A stretch of 48,585 nt of DNA from Vibrio mexicanus (GCF_001012815.1 NZ_JYJP01000100.1:1-48585), one strand, 5' to 3'. Shown: positions 9,810 through 21,022, counted from the stretch's first letter. Numbers and translations are program-made. Notes: a model not told the origin generated them from the letters alone.

Positions 9810-10280
9810 ATGGCTGAAGCAGCACCACAACAAGAAGCGCAAAACTTCGTTATCCAACGTATCTTCCTAAAAGATATCTCTTTTGAAGCACCAAACTCGC
9901 CAAGCATGTTCCAAAAAGAGTGGAACCCAGATGTGAAGCTTGATCTAGATACTCAAAGCCGTGAGCTAGGCGAAGGTGTATACGAAGTTGTTCTACGTTT
10001 AACAGTGACTGTTAAGAACGCAGACGAGACGGCTTTCCTATGTGAAGTTCAGCAAGGTGGTATTTTCACTGCTGAGAAAATGGAAGCAGGTCAGCTTGCA
10101 CACTGTCTAGGTGCATTCTGCCCGAACATCCTATTCCCATATGCACGTGAAACAATCTCTAGCCTAGTAATCAAAGGTACATTCCCACAACTGAACCTAG
10201 CTCCAGTGAACTTCGATGCTCTGTTCATGAACTACCTACAGCAGCAAGCTGGTCAAGGCGAAGGTCAAGCAGAAGCTTAA
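9810..10280 (+). CDS. secB: Protein-export chaperone SecB
   Basis: Cytoplasmic tetrameric chaperone that holds presecretory proteins unfolded and passes them to SecA. The 156 residues match SecB along the whole length: '[19 protein letters not shown]', '[14 protein letters not shown]', 'GGIFTAEKM', and '[36 protein letters not shown]'. The ATG is preceded by AAGGA. A terminator follows at 10339, so secB may be partly uncoupled from gpsA-cysE. Confidence 0.98.
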   Translation: MAEAAPQQEAQNFVIQRIFLKDISFEAPNSPSMFQKEWNPDVKLDLDTQSRELGEGVYEVVLRLTVTVKNADETAFLCEVQQGGIFTAEKMEAGQLAHCLGAFCPNILFPYARETISSLVIKGTFPQLNLAPVNFDALFMNYLQQQAGQGEGQAEA

Positions 10281-10338
10281 TTTTTCGGCTAAGGTTTACT
10301 GAGCTTAGGCTAATGACCTAGGCTTAGCATAGAGATAG

Positions 10339-10376
10339 AATGCACAAAGCGTCATGAGATGCATTGTGCATTTTTT
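10339..10376 (+). terminator. Terminator after secB
   Basis: Stem AATGCACAA (10339-10347) / TTGTGCATT (10364-10372) with a T-rich tail. Confidence 0.8.
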
Positions 10377-10466
10377 ATTTGAGCGCCTCCTTGTTTTAAA
10401 GGAGAGCTCATTTCTTTATTTAGCCACTTATGCAGTGGCAACAGTATTCAAGCGACAGGCGGATTA

Positions 10467-11498
10467 ATGGAAAAAACTATCGATAATGCCTATGGGAAAG
10501 AGATTGCAATGACCGTGATTGGTGCAGGCTCTTACGGAACGTCACTGGCGATTTCATTGGCTCGAAACGGTGCTAATGTGGTGATCTGGGGGCATGAAGC
10601 TGAGCACATGCAGCGTCTTGAAGCCGATCGCGCTAACCATGAATTTCTACCTGGCATCGATTTCCCTGAGTCTTTGATTGTTGAATCGGACCTAGAGAAG
10701 GCGGTTCAAGCAAGTAAAGACTTACTGGTTGTTGTTCCAAGCCATGTATTTGGTATTGTTCTAAACAGCATCAAACCATACTTAAACGCAGAGCATCGTG
10801 TGTGTTGGGCGACGAAAGGGCTTGAGCCAGAGACTGGCCGTCTATTGAAAGAAGTGGCTTACGATGTGATTGGTAAAGATTATCCGCTTGCCGTGCTATC
10901 GGGACCTACCTTTGCCAAAGAACTTGCGATGGGTATGCCAACGGCTATTTCGGTGGCTTCTTCCGATACTGAGTTTGTTACCGACCTTCAAGATAAAATC
11001 CACTGTAGCAAAACCTTCCGTGTGTATGCCAATGATGACTTTACTGGCATGCAGTTAGGTGGTGCGGTTAAGAACGTGATAGCGATCGGTGCAGGTATGT
11101 CCGATGGTATGGGCTTTGGTGCTAATGCGCGTACTGCTTTGATTACGCGTGGTTTGGCTGAGATGACTCGTTTAGGTGTGGCTCTAGGTGCAAAACCTGA
11201 TACGTTTATGGGCATGTCTGGACTGGGCGATTTAGTACTGACTTGTACCGATAACCAATCACGTAACCGTCGATTCGGTTTAGCGTTAGGCCAAGGTAAA
11301 AACGCAGACCAAGCTCAAGAGGAGATTGGTCAGGTTGTTGAAGGCTACCGAAATACCAAAGAGGTTTGGTTATTGGCGAATCGTCTGGGTGTCGAGATGC
11401 CAATTGTTGACCAAATTTATCAAGTATTGTATCAAGGGAAGGATGCACGCTTGGCAGGACAAGATCTGTTAGGTCGAGAGAAGAAAGCAGAGCAATAG
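10467..11498 (+). CDS. gpsA: Glycerol-3-phosphate dehydrogenase [NAD(P)+] (GpsA)
   Basis: Reduces dihydroxyacetone phosphate to sn-glycerol 3-phosphate for phospholipid synthesis. The 343 residues include the nucleotide-binding '[21 protein letters not shown]', '[17 protein letters not shown]', and the catalytic region '[18 protein letters not shown]' with '[15 protein letters not shown]'. Vibrio GpsA proteins carry a short N-terminal extension like the one here, so the ATG at 10467 is kept; an internal ATG at 10509 (MTVIG) is an alternative. It lies between secB and cysE, the usual order. Confidence 0.97.
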   Translation: MEKTIDNAYGKEIAMTVIGAGSYGTSLAISLARNGANVVIWGHEAEHMQRLEADRANHEFLPGIDFPESLIVESDLEKAVQASKDLLVVVPSHVFGIVLNSIKPYLNAEHRVCWATKGLEPETGRLLKEVAYDVIGKDYPLAVLSGPTFAKELAMGMPTAISVASSDTEFVTDLQDKIHCSKTFRVYANDDFTGMQLGGAVKNVIAIGAGMSDGMGFGANARTALITRGLAEMTRLGVALGAKPDTFMGMSGLGDLVLTCTDNQSRNRRFGLALGQGKNADQAQEEIGQVVEGYRNTKEVWLLANRLGVEMPIVDQIYQVLYQGKDARLAGQDLLGREKKAEQ

Positions 11499-11576
11499 AA
11501 AAGAGTAAGGAAACCGCTCACTAGCGTTATGTTTGATTAGCGAAGATAACTGGCCAGTGAGCTTCAAAGGATACGT

Positions 11577-12398
11577 ATGAAGCATTGTGAAAAACAAAAC
11601 GTATGGAAAGCAATAGTGCGAGAAGCGCGCGAGCAATCGGAACAAGAGCCGATGCTAGCCAGCTTCTACCATGCCACCATTATCAAGCATGAAAGCCTTG
11701 CAGCTGCATTGAGCTTTATCTTAGCGAATAAACTCAATACCGCCTCAATGCCAGCGATGGCGGTGCGCGAAGTCGTTGAAGAAGCCTTCAGTTCAGATCC
11801 TTCGATAACGTCCGCGGCGGCTTGTGATATTTGTGCAGTGGTGCATCGCGATCCCGCGGTTTCTATGTATTCCATGCCGCTTCTTTACTTGAAAGGCTAC
11901 CATGCGCTGCAAGGCTATCGTGTTGCTAACTGGCTTTGGAAACAAGGTCGAATCGCTCTGGCTACCTATCTTCAAAACCAAATTTCGGTGGCTTGTCAGG
12001 TGGATATTCACCCTGCAGCGAAAGTCGGTCACGGCATCATGCTCGATCACGCAACAGGTATCGTTATTGGTGAAACTGCTGTAGTAGAAAATGACGTCTC
12101 AATTCTTCAGGATGTCACTTTAGGTGGTACAGGTAAAGAGGGCGGTGATCGCCATCCGAAAATCCGTGAGGGTGTGATGATTGGTGCGGGTGCTAAGATT
12201 CTGGGTAACATTGAAGTCGGTGAAGGCGCTAAAATTGGTTCTTGTTCTGTGGTCCTTCAAGCCGTGCCTCCGCACACCACAGTGGCAGGTGTACCAGCGA
12301 AGGTGGTTGGAAGGCCTAAAACCGATAAGCCATCACTGGATATGGATCAGCAGTTTAATGGTCGCTCTCAAAGTTTTATCGGCGGTGACGGAATCTAG
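11577..12398 (+). CDS. cysE: Serine O-acetyltransferase (CysE)
   Basis: Forms O-acetylserine from serine and acetyl-CoA, the committed step of cysteine synthesis. The 273 residues have the N-terminal helical domain and a left-handed beta-helix of hexapeptide repeats. The catalytic region is 'DIHPAAKVGHGIMLDHATG' then 'VIGETAVVENDVSILQDVT'. The C-terminal tail, where cysteine feedback acts in the family, ends 'QSFIGGDGI'. It lies 78 bp after gpsA. A GCTCACT/AGTGAGC hairpin (11516-11562) occupies most of the gap. Confidence 0.97.
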   Translation: MKHCEKQNVWKAIVREAREQSEQEPMLASFYHATIIKHESLAAALSFILANKLNTASMPAMAVREVVEEAFSSDPSITSAAACDICAVVHRDPAVSMYSMPLLYLKGYHALQGYRVANWLWKQGRIALATYLQNQISVACQVDIHPAAKVGHGIMLDHATGIVIGETAVVENDVSILQDVTLGGTGKEGGDRHPKIREGVMIGAGAKILGNIEVGEGAKIGSCSVVLQAVPPHTTVAGVPAKVVGRPKTDKPSLDMDQQFNGRSQSFIGGDGI

Positions 12399-12474
12399 TC
12401 GATGGGTTAGACCCATACATCGATTAGCACCATAATGTTCAGCTCGGTGTTCAACAGTTCCTAAAAATAGATCC

Positions 12475-12520
12475 TAAAAAAGAAGCTTGCTAGTGAGTAC
12501 TAGCAAGCTTCTTTTGTTTT
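12475..12520. terminator. Bidirectional terminator between cysE and aphA
   Basis: Perfect 13-bp stem AGAAGCTTGCTAG (12481-12493) / CTAGCAAGCTTCT (12500-12512) with a T tract on the plus side and an A run before it. It serves converging cysE (plus) and aphA (minus). Confidence 0.92.
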
Positions 12521-12525
12521 TACAG

Positions 12526-13092
12526 CTATGTGAGGTCTTGGTAGGGGCGATTAGCTTCTAGCGCATCTAGCTCAAGTAGAACTTCTTCTGCCCAATCAAT
12601 CCATGCGTTGCGAACAAGCATGTTGCGGCGAAGAGTCAGGCGCTCCAAACGTTGCTGTTTGTCTAGCGTCGCAGGTGTTGAGTAGTACGCAGATTCGATT
12701 TCTTGATAGTGTTGAACAAGCTTGCGAGATTCTTCAACCAACTCTGATAATTGAATGCGGAAAGGGGCAGATGGCTGAACGGCACAAGCCATTAACTTCG
12801 CAGAAAACTCGTCACGAACGGTTGGGTGAGCAGTCGGTTGATCGAACCATTCGCCCAAAGCGCTGCGGCCTGCATCGGTGATTGAGTAAACTTTACGGTC
12901 TGGTTTGCCTTCTTGAGGCTCTAGCACACAAGTAACCAGCTCGTTTTGAGCCATTTTGTTGAGTTCGCGGTAAACTTGCTGGTGGCTCGCCTTCCAGAAG
13001 TAACCAATGCTCGCTGAAAATTCTTTTGTAATATCATAGCCCGTTGCATCGCGAGTGCTAAGAACGGTAAGGATAACGTGTGGTAATGACAT
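12526..13092 (-). CDS. aphA: PadR-family quorum-sensing and virulence regulator AphA
   Basis: Low-cell-density master regulator of Vibrio quorum sensing, a PadR-type winged-helix protein. 188 residues from the ATG at 13092 (MSLPHVILTVLSTRDATGYD), the start used by known AphA; an in-frame ATG seven codons upstream (13113) is less likely. Residues 1-90 form the winged helix ('EFSASIGYFWKASHQQVYREL', 'EPQEGKPDRKVYSITDAGR'). The C-terminal part forms the antiparallel coiled-coil dimer arm. The sequence is very close to what I recall of V. cholerae AphA. It is next to ppc as in other vibrios. Control by LuxR/HapR and Qrr sRNAs is known for the family; candidate sites upstream are listed separately. 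Confidence 0.96.
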   Translation of the reverse strand: MSLPHVILTVLSTRDATGYDITKEFSASIGYFWKASHQQVYRELNKMAQNELVTCVLEPQEGKPDRKVYSITDAGRSALGEWFDQPTAHPTVRDEFSAKLMACAVQPSAPFRIQLSELVEESRKLVQHYQEIESAYYSTPATLDKQQRLERLTLRRNMLVRNAWIDWAEEVLLELDALEANRPYQDLT

Positions 13093-13514
13093 GTCTTCAA
13101 TCCAAATGGTCAATAAACTTCAAAATTGCTTAAACATCTGTTGTGCTTCTTGAGGCACTTAATCATCAGTTCGTTTAAGCTGGACCAACTTATTACTACG
13201 TTGGCAATGTCTCCATATGTAAGCCGTTTATCACCTAGGATCGATTACTCTGAGGGAATCGAAGATGCGAGAATAATAGTTGTTGTGGCTCTCGCTTGGT
13301 CGGTTATTATATCTAAATAATAAGCATAAAGTAGAATAGTTGGAAATTTTTTGTCAAAAAACTAACAAAAAACTCAATAGCGTAACTCTTGGGAGGGAAA
13401 TTCTATTGTGGTGCGCCATTTTGGGTTTACTTTAGATAGATCTATTGCAATGAGGATGCAATTCGAGTTTTGTTACATAGTTGAATGCATTTTCAGCATC
13501 GTGATTCACAGGCA
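13093..13514 (-). promoter_or_regulatory. Long AT-rich aphA control region with a LuxR/HapR-like palindrome
   Basis: About 420 bp with no credible gene between aphA and the ppc terminator. At 13304-13323 lies an imperfect 20-bp palindrome starting TTATTATAT and ending AAATAATAA. It resembles the LuxR/HapR consensus (TTATTGATA...TATCAATAA) and sits 212-231 bp upstream of the aphA start. A CCAAC/GTTGG inverted repeat lies at 13185-13204. The rest is AT rich with no recognisable element. LuxR/HapR repression of aphA is established in the genus; these specific sites are inferred. Confidence 0.45.
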
Positions 13515-13550
13515 ATAAAAAGGCCGCTTTAGTCATGCTAAAGCGGCCTT
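13515..13550 (-). terminator. Terminator of ppc
   Basis: Perfect stem of AAGGCCGCTTTAG (13520-13532) with CTAAAGCGGCCTT (13538-13550). On the minus strand it is followed by TTTTTATT, 31 bp beyond the ppc stop. Confidence 0.92.
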
Positions 13551-13580
13551 TCAACAGTTTTCACTACCTTAATGCAGAGG

Positions 13581-16213
13581 TTAGCCCGTGTTACGCATAC
13601 CTGCTGCGATACCGGCAATCGTCACCATCAGCGCTTCTTCAAGTTCAACTGGCGGTGTTTCTGATTGGCGAGTACGGTAAAGAAGCTCAGCTTGGAGCAT
13701 GTTCAATGGCTCAACGTAGATATTACGCAGACGAATTGACTCTAGGCCCCAAGGGTCGCTTTGCATAAGGTTTTCATTGTTCTCGACGTTAAGCACCGCT
13801 TTGATGTCAGACTGAAGCTGCTCGCGTAGACGATCGCCAAGAGGCAGTAGCGCTGGATCGGCTAAGCGCTCATCGTAGTATCGAGAGATTTCGATATTAC
13901 ACTTCGAGTAAACCATCTCTAGCATACCTAGCGAGTTGAGAAGAACGGCCATTCACGACACATCTCTTCTAGCAGCGATTGATGACCTTTATCTACTGAG
14001 TATTGAATCGCTTCACCCGCACCCAACCATGCTGGTAGAACAAGGCGGTTTTGGCTCCATGAGAAAATCCATGGAATCGCACGCAAGCTTTCTACTCCAC
14101 CATTAGGATTACGCTTGGCAGGTCTTGAGCCTAGCGGCAGTTTGCCTAGCTCAAGTTCAGGCGTTGCTTGGCGGAAGTATGGAACGAAATCAGGTTCACC
14201 ACGAACAACCTTACGGTATGCTTCGCACGATACTTCTGAAAGTACATCCATTAGGTCACGCCACTCTTGCTGAGGTGCTGGTGGCGGTAGAAGGTTGGCT
14301 TCTAGAATCGCACTCGCGTACATGTTGAAGCTGTTTACGGCGACGTCTGGTAGCCCAAGTTTAAAGCGAATCATTTCGCCTTGTTCAGTTACACGTAGAC
14401 CGCCTTTCAGGCTTTGTGGTGGCTGAGAAAGAAGCGCTGCGTGTGCAGGAGCACCACCACGTCCTACTGTACCGCCACGGCCGTGGAATAGAGTCAGTTC
14501 AACACCTTCGTCTTCGCTTACTTTCACAAGCGCTTCCATTGCACGGTATTGCGCCCAACCAGCCGCCATTACGCCAGCATCTTTTGCTGAGTCTGAGTAA
14601 CCGATCATGACCATCTGGTGGTTTTGGATGAAACCACGGTAAAGGTCAATGCCCATTAGCTGCTTGATCACGTCTTCTGCGTTGTTCAAATCGTCTAGTG
14701 TTTCGAACAACGGGCAAACATCCATGCGGTAAGGACAGCCTGCTTCTTGAAGAAGTAGGTGTACGGCGAGAACGTCAGATGCCGTGCGAGCCATAGAAAT
14801 CACGTAAGCACCAAAAGCTTCACGTGGCTGAGCTGCAACAATCTTACACGTATCGAGAACTTCTTTAACGGCTTCCGATGGCTCCCAGTCTCGTGGAAGA
14901 AGAGGGCGCTTTGAAGCCAGTTCGTTGGTCAGGAAAGCAACTTTGTCTTGCTCGCTCCACTGATCGTAGTCACCGATGCCGAGGTAGCGTGTCAGCTCAG
15001 ATAGGACATCTGAGTGACGGGTGCTTTCTTGGCGGATATCAAGACGAACAAGGTGAACACCAAATGCTTTGATTCGGCGCAGCGTATCCAGTAATGAGCC
15101 ATCAGCGATGATGCCCATGCCACATTCATGCAGAGACTGGTAACAAGCGTATAGCGGATCCCAAAGTTGTTCTACACGTTGTAGAGGCGCTTTAACTGCA
15201 AGCTTCTCACCGTGAACTTTTGCATCGAGAATATCTTTCGTTTCGTTTAATAGGCTACGTAGCCCTTTCAATACAGCACGGTAAGGTTCGTGCTCACCTT
15301 CACCCGCAAGTGCACGAACTTCATCGTTACATTGCGTCATCGACAGTTCGCTGACTAGCTCGTTAATGTCGTTTAGGTAAAGATCTGCCGCTTTCCAGCG
15401 AGACAGAAGCAGTACTTCACGAGTGATTTTATGCGTAACAAACGGGTTACCATCGCGGTCACCACCCATCCAAGATGAGAAGTGTACTGGTCGCGCATCG
15501 ATTGGTAGACCTTCGCCTAGGTAGCCTTCTAAACGCTCGTCAAGCTCGCGCAGGAAATCTGGAACCGCTTCCCAAAGCGAGTTTTCAACAACCGCAAAAC
15601 CCCATTTCGCTTCATCAAGAGGCGTAGGACGCTGCTGACGAATCACATCTGAGTGCCAGCCTTGAGCAATCAACTGCTCTAAACGGCGCTCGGTTTTGTG
15701 ACGCTCTTTGTAAGAAAGATCGCTCAGCTCCAATTTAGACAGACATTCATTAGTCTTAACAAGCTTGTTGATCATGGTGCGACGAGTGATTTCTGTTGGG
15801 TGTGCAGTCAGTACCAGTTCAATGTTTAGGTCGCGAACCGCTTGTGCAGCGTCAAGCTTGCTAATGTTGTTCTGGCTTAGCTTTGAGAAAAGAGAATTAA
15901 TGGCATCAGGTTCGCAGACATGCTCTTCACAGTGGCGTGAAATCGTATGGTACTGCTCTGCCATGTTGGTCAGATTTAGAAATTGGTTAAATGCTCGTGC
16001 TACTGGGGTTAGCTGCTCGTTTGGCAGGTTTTTTATTTCTTCTATTAGGCTCTCGCGATCAGCTTGATTACCCGCACGGGCAGATTTGGAAAGTTTACGG
16101 ATCGTCTCCACTTTTTCTAAAATAACGTCACCGTGGGCATCTTGAATGGTGTTGCCCAGCAAGCGTCCTAGCATGCTAACGTTACTTTTCAGTGCAGCGT
16201 ATTTCTCGTTCAT
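13581..16213 (-). CDS. ppc: Phosphoenolpyruvate carboxylase, one frameshift as written
   Basis: Carboxylates PEP to oxaloacetate with bicarbonate, the anaplerotic feed of the TCA cycle. 877 residues after restoring one lost base near 13948, where '...[11 protein letters not shown]' runs into a stop and should continue '[16 protein letters not shown]...'. Motifs present: '[13 protein letters not shown]' (catalytic His), '[21 protein letters not shown]', '[14 protein letters not shown]', and the C-terminal '[15 protein letters not shown]' with its allosteric-site Asn. The start at 16213 ([16 protein letters not shown]) is the family start; the frame is open further upstream but unconserved. A working enzyme is expected, so the break is probably a sequencing error. 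It lies downstream of argE on the same strand. Confidence 0.95.
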
Positions 16214-16450
16214 TGTCATCCTGCCTTGTAAAAAAATTACATCCAATGTTCCTTGCGAAGTAGACAATCTACCAAAAATGTCGCCCTGAGTCAAATAAAG
16301 CACACTAAGTTTGCATTTAGTTTGCAAGTGAATGTTTCAATTCAAATGCAATCAAATTACTAATAAATGATGAAATTAAATTACAAAACGAGTGGTAAGT
16401 AGCACTCAATAAACAAGTTTGTAAATTGAGTGCTATGTGGGCGTTGGTAA

Positions 16451-17590
16451 TTAGCTAAAACAATATTGATAAATGGATTTAGATAAAATGTTTATTGTCG
16501 GATCGATAAATTCAAATGCTAAAAACTCATCGGGTTGATGGGCCTGATCAATCGAGCCTGGCCCTAAGACTAGGGTTGGGCATAACTGTTGTAGGAACGG
16601 CGCTTCGGTACAGTAATTTACTGTTTCAGAAGAAGTTTGACAAATATGCTCCATGCCCTCGATGAAAGGATGATCGTGTTGACATTCATATCCGGGGATC
16701 GGTTCATGCAGTGGTGTGATTTCAATTCTTCCCGGCCATTTGGCTTCTACTTCGGCAAGCGCGCCTCTTAACATATTATCGAGACCATCCAAACTAATGC
16801 CTGGGAGTGGCCTAACGTCGTAGTGCAACTCACAACAGCCGCAGATTCTATTTGCGCTGTCGCCGCCGTGAATATGGCCTAAGTTGAGCGTGGGGCTTGG
16901 AATGGCGAAACCAGGGTGATGGTACTCTTTAATCAACTTATCTCTGAGCTGCATGATCGCGAACAGGACTTCATGCATGATCTCGATAGCATTCACACCC
17001 AAAGCAGGATCGGATGAGTGCCCAGATTTGCCCGTCACCCGCACGGCATTTGCAACATGGCCCTTATGGCCGCGAACAGGCACAAGACTCGTCGGTTCTC
17101 CAATAATGCAGTAGTCCGGCTTGATTGGGGCATCTTCAGTAAAATGGCGAGCACCAAGCATCGTCGTCTCTTCATCGCAGGTCGCTAATATATAGAGAGG
17201 TTTAGTTTGCTTCGACCAATCGACTTTTTTTACTGCTTCGATAATAAACGCAAAGAAGCCTTTCATATCGGCGGTGCCTAAACCATAAAAACGATTGTTA
17301 TCTTCAGTAAGGGCGTGTGGGTTGTAGTTCCAGCGACCTTCATCAAATGGCACGGTATCACTGTGGCCTGCTAGGAGAAGTCCTCCGGTTCCACTGCCTT
17401 TCTTCGCAATCAGGTTATGCTTTCCCTCTTCCACTTCTACAACATCTACCTCAAAGCCTAGGTCTTTAAGCCATGTCGCGAGCTTCTCTATCACTTTTAC
17501 GTTGCCTTCGTCCCAATTAGGGTCGGTTGAGCTGATTGAAGAGGTGGAAATGAGGCCTTGGTAAACCTCAGTAAAACTTGGTAAATGCAT
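16451..17590 (-). CDS. argE: Acetylornithine deacetylase (ArgE)
   Basis: Zinc M20-family hydrolase releasing ornithine from N-acetylornithine. The 379 residues show the metal-ligand motifs '[12 protein letters not shown]', '[13 protein letters not shown]' and '[15 protein letters not shown]', and the dimerisation-domain signature '[22 protein letters not shown]'. It is divergent from argCBG across a 155-bp gap with ArgR-box-like sites. A hairpin without a T tract (16400-16435) follows the stop before ppc. ArgE together with the fused ArgA domain of argH indicates the linear (deacetylase) arginine route. Confidence 0.96.
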   Translation of the reverse strand: MHLPSFTEVYQGLISTSSISSTDPNWDEGNVKVIEKLATWLKDLGFEVDVVEVEEGKHNLIAKKGSGTGGLLLAGHSDTVPFDEGRWNYNPHALTEDNNRFYGLGTADMKGFFAFIIEAVKKVDWSKQTKPLYILATCDEETTMLGARHFTEDAPIKPDYCIIGEPTSLVPVRGHKGHVANAVRVTGKSGHSSDPALGVNAIEIMHEVLFAIMQLRDKLIKEYHHPGFAIPSPTLNLGHIHGGDSANRICGCCELHYDVRPLPGISLDGLDNMLRGALAEVEAKWPGRIEITPLHEPIPGYECQHDHPFIEGMEHICQTSSETVNYCTEAPFLQQLCPTLVLGPGSIDQAHQPDEFLAFEFIDPTINILSKSIYQYCFS

Positions 17591-17635
17591 ATTATCTTTC
17601 TCTCCACTATTGACAGAGGTCCATTAAGAGGGTAA

Positions 17636-17674
17636 AACACATATTAAATCATTTTTATTGAATAAAAAATCACA
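17636..17674. promoter_or_regulatory. Tandem ArgR-box-like sites between argE and argC
   Basis: Second box (17657-17674): TGAAT, four A, then AATCA, one mismatch to TGAATnnnnATTCA. First box (17636-17653) keeps the right half AATCA but has a poor left half. The centres are 21 bp apart, the usual spacing of paired ARG boxes bound by hexameric ArgR. The site lies in the divergent promoter region, so both argE and argCBG could be repressed. Confidence 0.6.
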
Positions 17675-17769
17675 ATATAGTTAAAAAATAAAATTAATAG
17701 TCATTATCGGCTTTGTGATTTTTACCTTTAGAACCGAGTTATTGGATGGATTCGATGTCAAACGTTGAG

Positions 17770-18774
17770 ATGCTAAAAACAACAATCATTGGCGCAAGCG
17801 GCTACACAGGCGCAGAGCTTGCTCTTATGGTGCAGAAACACCCTAAATTAACACTGTCAGGCTTATACGTTTCTGCGAACAGTGTTGATGCAGGCAAGAG
17901 CATTGGCCAGCTACATGGTAAGTTGGCAGGCGTCATTGATATGCCAGTTCAGCCTCTAACGGATGTGGCTAAAGTTGCGCAAGAGAGCGACGTGATTTTC
18001 CTCGCGACTGCCCATGAAGTGAGCCATGATTTAGCCCCAATCTTTCTAGAAAATGATTGCCAGGTGTTTGATTTATCGGGTGCTTTCCGTGTAAAAGGTG
18101 AAGGCTTTTATCAAAAATTTTATGGGTTCGAACATCAACACTCAGGATGGCTAGACCAAGCAGCTTACGGCTTAGCAGAATGGAACGCAGAAGCTATCAA
18201 GCAAGCGCAGCTCGTAGCAGTGGCAGGTTGTTATACCACGGCCGCTCAGTTATCGATTAGACCATTGATTGAAGAGAAGCTATTAGATGGCAGTCAGTGG
18301 CCTGTCATCAACGCAACCAGCGGTGTGTCCGGTGCGGGTCGCAAGGCAAGCATGGTGAATAGCTTCTGCGAAGTCAGCCTGCAAGCTTATGGTGTGTTTA
18401 ACCATCGTCATCAACCAGAAATCGTTTCACATCTTAGCCAAGACGTTATCTTCACGCCTCATCTTGGTAATTTCAAACGTGGCATCTTGGCGACGACCAC
18501 AATGAAATTAGTCGAAGGTGTAACAGAAGAACAAGTCCAGGCAGCGTTTGAAAAAGCGTACTTAAGTAAGCCAGCGGTTCGTTTGACTGGTGATGACCTA
18601 CCAAGAATTCAGAATGTTGAATACACACCTTTCTGTGATATTGCATGGAAGGTTCAAGGTGAACACATCATTGTTATCTCGGCGATCGATAACCTATTAA
18701 AAGGTGCATCCAGTCAAGCGATGCAATGTTTGAATATTCATTACGGGTTCGATGAGCTAGCTAGCTTGCTGTAA
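17770..18774 (+). CDS. argC: N-acetyl-gamma-glutamyl-phosphate reductase (ArgC)
   Basis: NADPH-dependent reduction of N-acetylglutamyl phosphate to the semialdehyde. 334 residues from the ATG at 17770 ([18 protein letters not shown]); an ATG at 17746 would add eight unconserved residues. The Rossmann motif '[12 protein letters not shown]' is at the N-terminus. The catalytic Cys (residue 154) lies in '[14 protein letters not shown]'. The conserved '[14 protein letters not shown]' and '[15 protein letters not shown]' are present. First gene of the argCBG unit, with argB 26 bp after its stop. Confidence 0.97.
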   Translation: MLKTTIIGASGYTGAELALMVQKHPKLTLSGLYVSANSVDAGKSIGQLHGKLAGVIDMPVQPLTDVAKVAQESDVIFLATAHEVSHDLAPIFLENDCQVFDLSGAFRVKGEGFYQKFYGFEHQHSGWLDQAAYGLAEWNAEAIKQAQLVAVAGCYTTAAQLSIRPLIEEKLLDGSQWPVINATSGVSGAGRKASMVNSFCEVSLQAYGVFNHRHQPEIVSHLSQDVIFTPHLGNFKRGILATTTMKLVEGVTEEQVQAAFEKAYLSKPAVRLTGDDLPRIQNVEYTPFCDIAWKVQGEHIIVISAIDNLLKGASSQAMQCLNIHYGFDELASLL

Positions 18775-18800
18775 CCAGCTACAACGGAGAAGTAATCATT

Positions 18801-19592
18801 ATGACGGAACAAAGTAGTACTCCATTAGTGGTTAAGTTAGGCGGTGCAGCATTGTCATGCACTGATACCCTGAGCCAACTCTTTAATGCCATTGCGATCT
18901 ATCAGCAGCAAGCGCAGCGTGAAATCGTAATTGTTCACGGTGGTGGTTACCTCGTTGATGAGTTGATGGCAAAGTTGCAATTAGAGACGGTTAAGAAGAA
19001 CGGTTTGCGTGTTACCCCATACGACCAAATCGGTTTTATTGCGGGTGCATTGGCCGGTACGGCGAACAAATTACTACAAGGCCAAGCGATTAAAGATGGC
19101 TTGAATGCAGTTGGCCTTAGCCTAGCCGATGGCGGTCTATGTCATGTTACTGAACTCGATCCAGAGTTGGGCGCGGTAGGTAACGCGACTCCAGGTAACT
19201 CTGCTGTACTGCAAGCGATTCTAAAATCGGGTGCACTGCCAATCATCAGTTCAATTGGTTTAACCAATGAAGGCCAATTGATGAACGTCAACGCAGATCA
19301 AGCAGCGGTCGCGGTTGCAGGTGCGCTAGATGCTGAACTGGTATTGCTTTCGGATGTGAGTGGCGTTCTTGATGGCAAAGGCCACTTGATTCCTAGCTTA
19401 GATGAAGCGAAAGCAAACGAATTGATTGAAGCCAAAGTGATTACCGACGGCATGATTGTCAAAGTTCAAGCAGCTCTTGAAGCGGCAAATGATTTAGGAC
19501 GCCCGATTGAAGTGGCGACTTGGCGTTACCCAGAAAAATTAACAGCACTGTTTGCTGGCCAAAGCATCGGCACACAGTTTCTACCCAAGTAA
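18801..19592 (+). CDS. argB: Acetylglutamate kinase (ArgB)
   Basis: Phosphorylates N-acetylglutamate. The 263 residues of an amino-acid-kinase fold carry '[10 protein letters not shown]' at the N-terminus, '[13 protein letters not shown]', '[11 protein letters not shown]', '[15 protein letters not shown]' and '[13 protein letters not shown]', all family hallmarks. Length equals E. coli-type ArgB (about 258). It is co-transcribed after argC; a 123-bp gap containing a weak hairpin (CTTAC/GTAAG flanked by T and A runs, 19606-19643) separates it from argG. Confidence 0.97.
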   Translation: MTEQSSTPLVVKLGGAALSCTDTLSQLFNAIAIYQQQAQREIVIVHGGGYLVDELMAKLQLETVKKNGLRVTPYDQIGFIAGALAGTANKLLQGQAIKDGLNAVGLSLADGGLCHVTELDPELGAVGNATPGNSAVLQAILKSGALPIISSIGLTNEGQLMNVNADQAAVAVAGALDAELVLLSDVSGVLDGKGHLIPSLDEAKANELIEAKVITDGMIVKVQAALEAANDLGRPIEVATWRYPEKLTALFAGQSIGTQFLPK

Positions 19593-19715
19593 GGGTTAAC
19601 ACGAATTTTTTGCTTACCCGACAGGTAGGCATAGTAAGAAAAATCTTTAAGTTGTTTTAAAAGGAAGCCTTAGCACTGACCGCCAAGCGCAGCGCAAGGA
19701 ATTTGGAGAAAGAAA

Positions 19716-20945
19716 ATGAGCAAAGTTCAAGCTAAACAAGTAAGTAAAGTAGTTGTCGCATATTCTGGCGGTCTGGATACATCAGTGATCATTCCGTGGC
19801 TAAAAGAGAATTACGACTGTGAAGTTGTGGCATTTGTGGCCGATGTAGGTCAAGGCGCTGAAGAGCTAGAAGGCATCGAAGAGAAAGCGAAAGCATCAGG
19901 TGCATCTGAGTGTTACATTGCCGACCTTAAAGAAGAGATGGTTGCAGACTACATCTACCCAACACTAAAAACTGGCGCTTACTATGAAGGCAAATACCTG
20001 CTAGGTACGTCAATGGCTCGTCCTATTATTGCTAAAGCGCAAGTAGAAGTAGCACGTAAAGTGGGTGCGGACGCGCTGTGTCACGGCTGTACAGGTAAAG
20101 GTAACGACCAAGTTCGTTTCGAAGGCGCATTTGCAGCGCTTGCCCCAGATCTACACGTTATCGCACCTTGGCGTGAGTGGGATCTCGTGAGCCGTGAAGA
20201 GTGTCTCGACTACCTTGCGGAGCGTAACATCCCTTGTACTGCATCTCTGACTAAGATCTACTCTCGTGATGCAAACGCATGGCACATCTCAACAGAAGGT
20301 GGTGTTCTAGAAGACACATGGAATGCGCCAAATGACGATTGCTGGGCTTGGACTGTGGATCCAGAGCAAGCGCCAAACGAAGCAGAATACGTCACGCTTA
20401 AAGTAGAAAAAGGTGCGGTAGTGGCAGTAGATGGCGAGAGTATGACGCCATACAACGCACTCGTTTACCTAAACGAGAAAGGCGTGAAGCACGGTGTAGG
20501 TCGTATCGACATCGTTGAGAACCGTCTTGTAGGTATGAAGTCTCGTGGCTGTTACGAAACTCCGGGTGGCACAATCATGATGGAAGCGCTGCGTGCAGTA
20601 GAGCAACTCGTGCTAGATAAAACAGCGTTTGAATTCCGTGAAGAGCTGGGCGTGAAAGCATCTCACCTTGTATACGATGGCCGTTGGTTCACGCCACTTT
20701 GTAAGTCTATCTTGGCGGCATCTGAAGAGTTAGCACAAGATGTTAACGGTGAAGTGGTTGTTAAACTATACAAAGGCCACGCGATTGTGACGCAGAAGCG
20801 TTCAGACAACAGCCTATACAGCGAAGAGTTTGCAACCTTTGGTGAAGACGAAGTTTACGACCAAAGCCACGCTGAAGGCTTTATCCGCCTTTACTCACTA
20901 TCAAGCCGTATCCGTGCACTGAACGAGATGAAAAAAGAGAAGTAA
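19716..20945 (+). CDS. argG: Argininosuccinate synthase (ArgG)
   Basis: Joins citrulline and aspartate using ATP. The 409 residues begin with the PP-loop '[20 protein letters not shown]', followed by '[20 protein letters not shown]' and '[15 protein letters not shown]', canonical class I ArgG motifs. A strong GGAGA ribosome binding site precedes the ATG. A perfect-stem terminator at 21023 ends this transcript, so argH is expressed from its own promoter. Confidence 0.98.
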   Translation: MSKVQAKQVSKVVVAYSGGLDTSVIIPWLKENYDCEVVAFVADVGQGAEELEGIEEKAKASGASECYIADLKEEMVADYIYPTLKTGAYYEGKYLLGTSMARPIIAKAQVEVARKVGADALCHGCTGKGNDQVRFEGAFAALAPDLHVIAPWREWDLVSREECLDYLAERNIPCTASLTKIYSRDANAWHISTEGGVLEDTWNAPNDDCWAWTVDPEQAPNEAEYVTLKVEKGAVVAVDGESMTPYNALVYLNEKGVKHGVGRIDIVENRLVGMKSRGCYETPGGTIMMEALRAVEQLVLDKTAFEFREELGVKASHLVYDGRWFTPLCKSILAASEELAQDVNGEVVVKLYKGHAIVTQKRSDNSLYSEEFATFGEDEVYDQSHAEGFIRLYSLSSRIRALNEMKKEK

Positions 20946-21022
20946 TTTCGATTGAGACAATCGACTAGGCTATTTACTTTATCCTAGGTCGACTCGTCCA
21001 AAACTATCGCACTCTAAATAGT

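Noticed and set aside
13126..13320. 64-codon open frame on the plus strand in the aphA control region
   Set aside because: Low-complexity translation, no ribosome binding site, and it covers the likely regulatory sites.
19606..19643. Hairpin between argB and argG as a terminator
   Set aside because: The stem is only CTTAC/GTAAG with T and A flanks; it is weak, with no T tract after it, and argG is expected to be co-transcribed.
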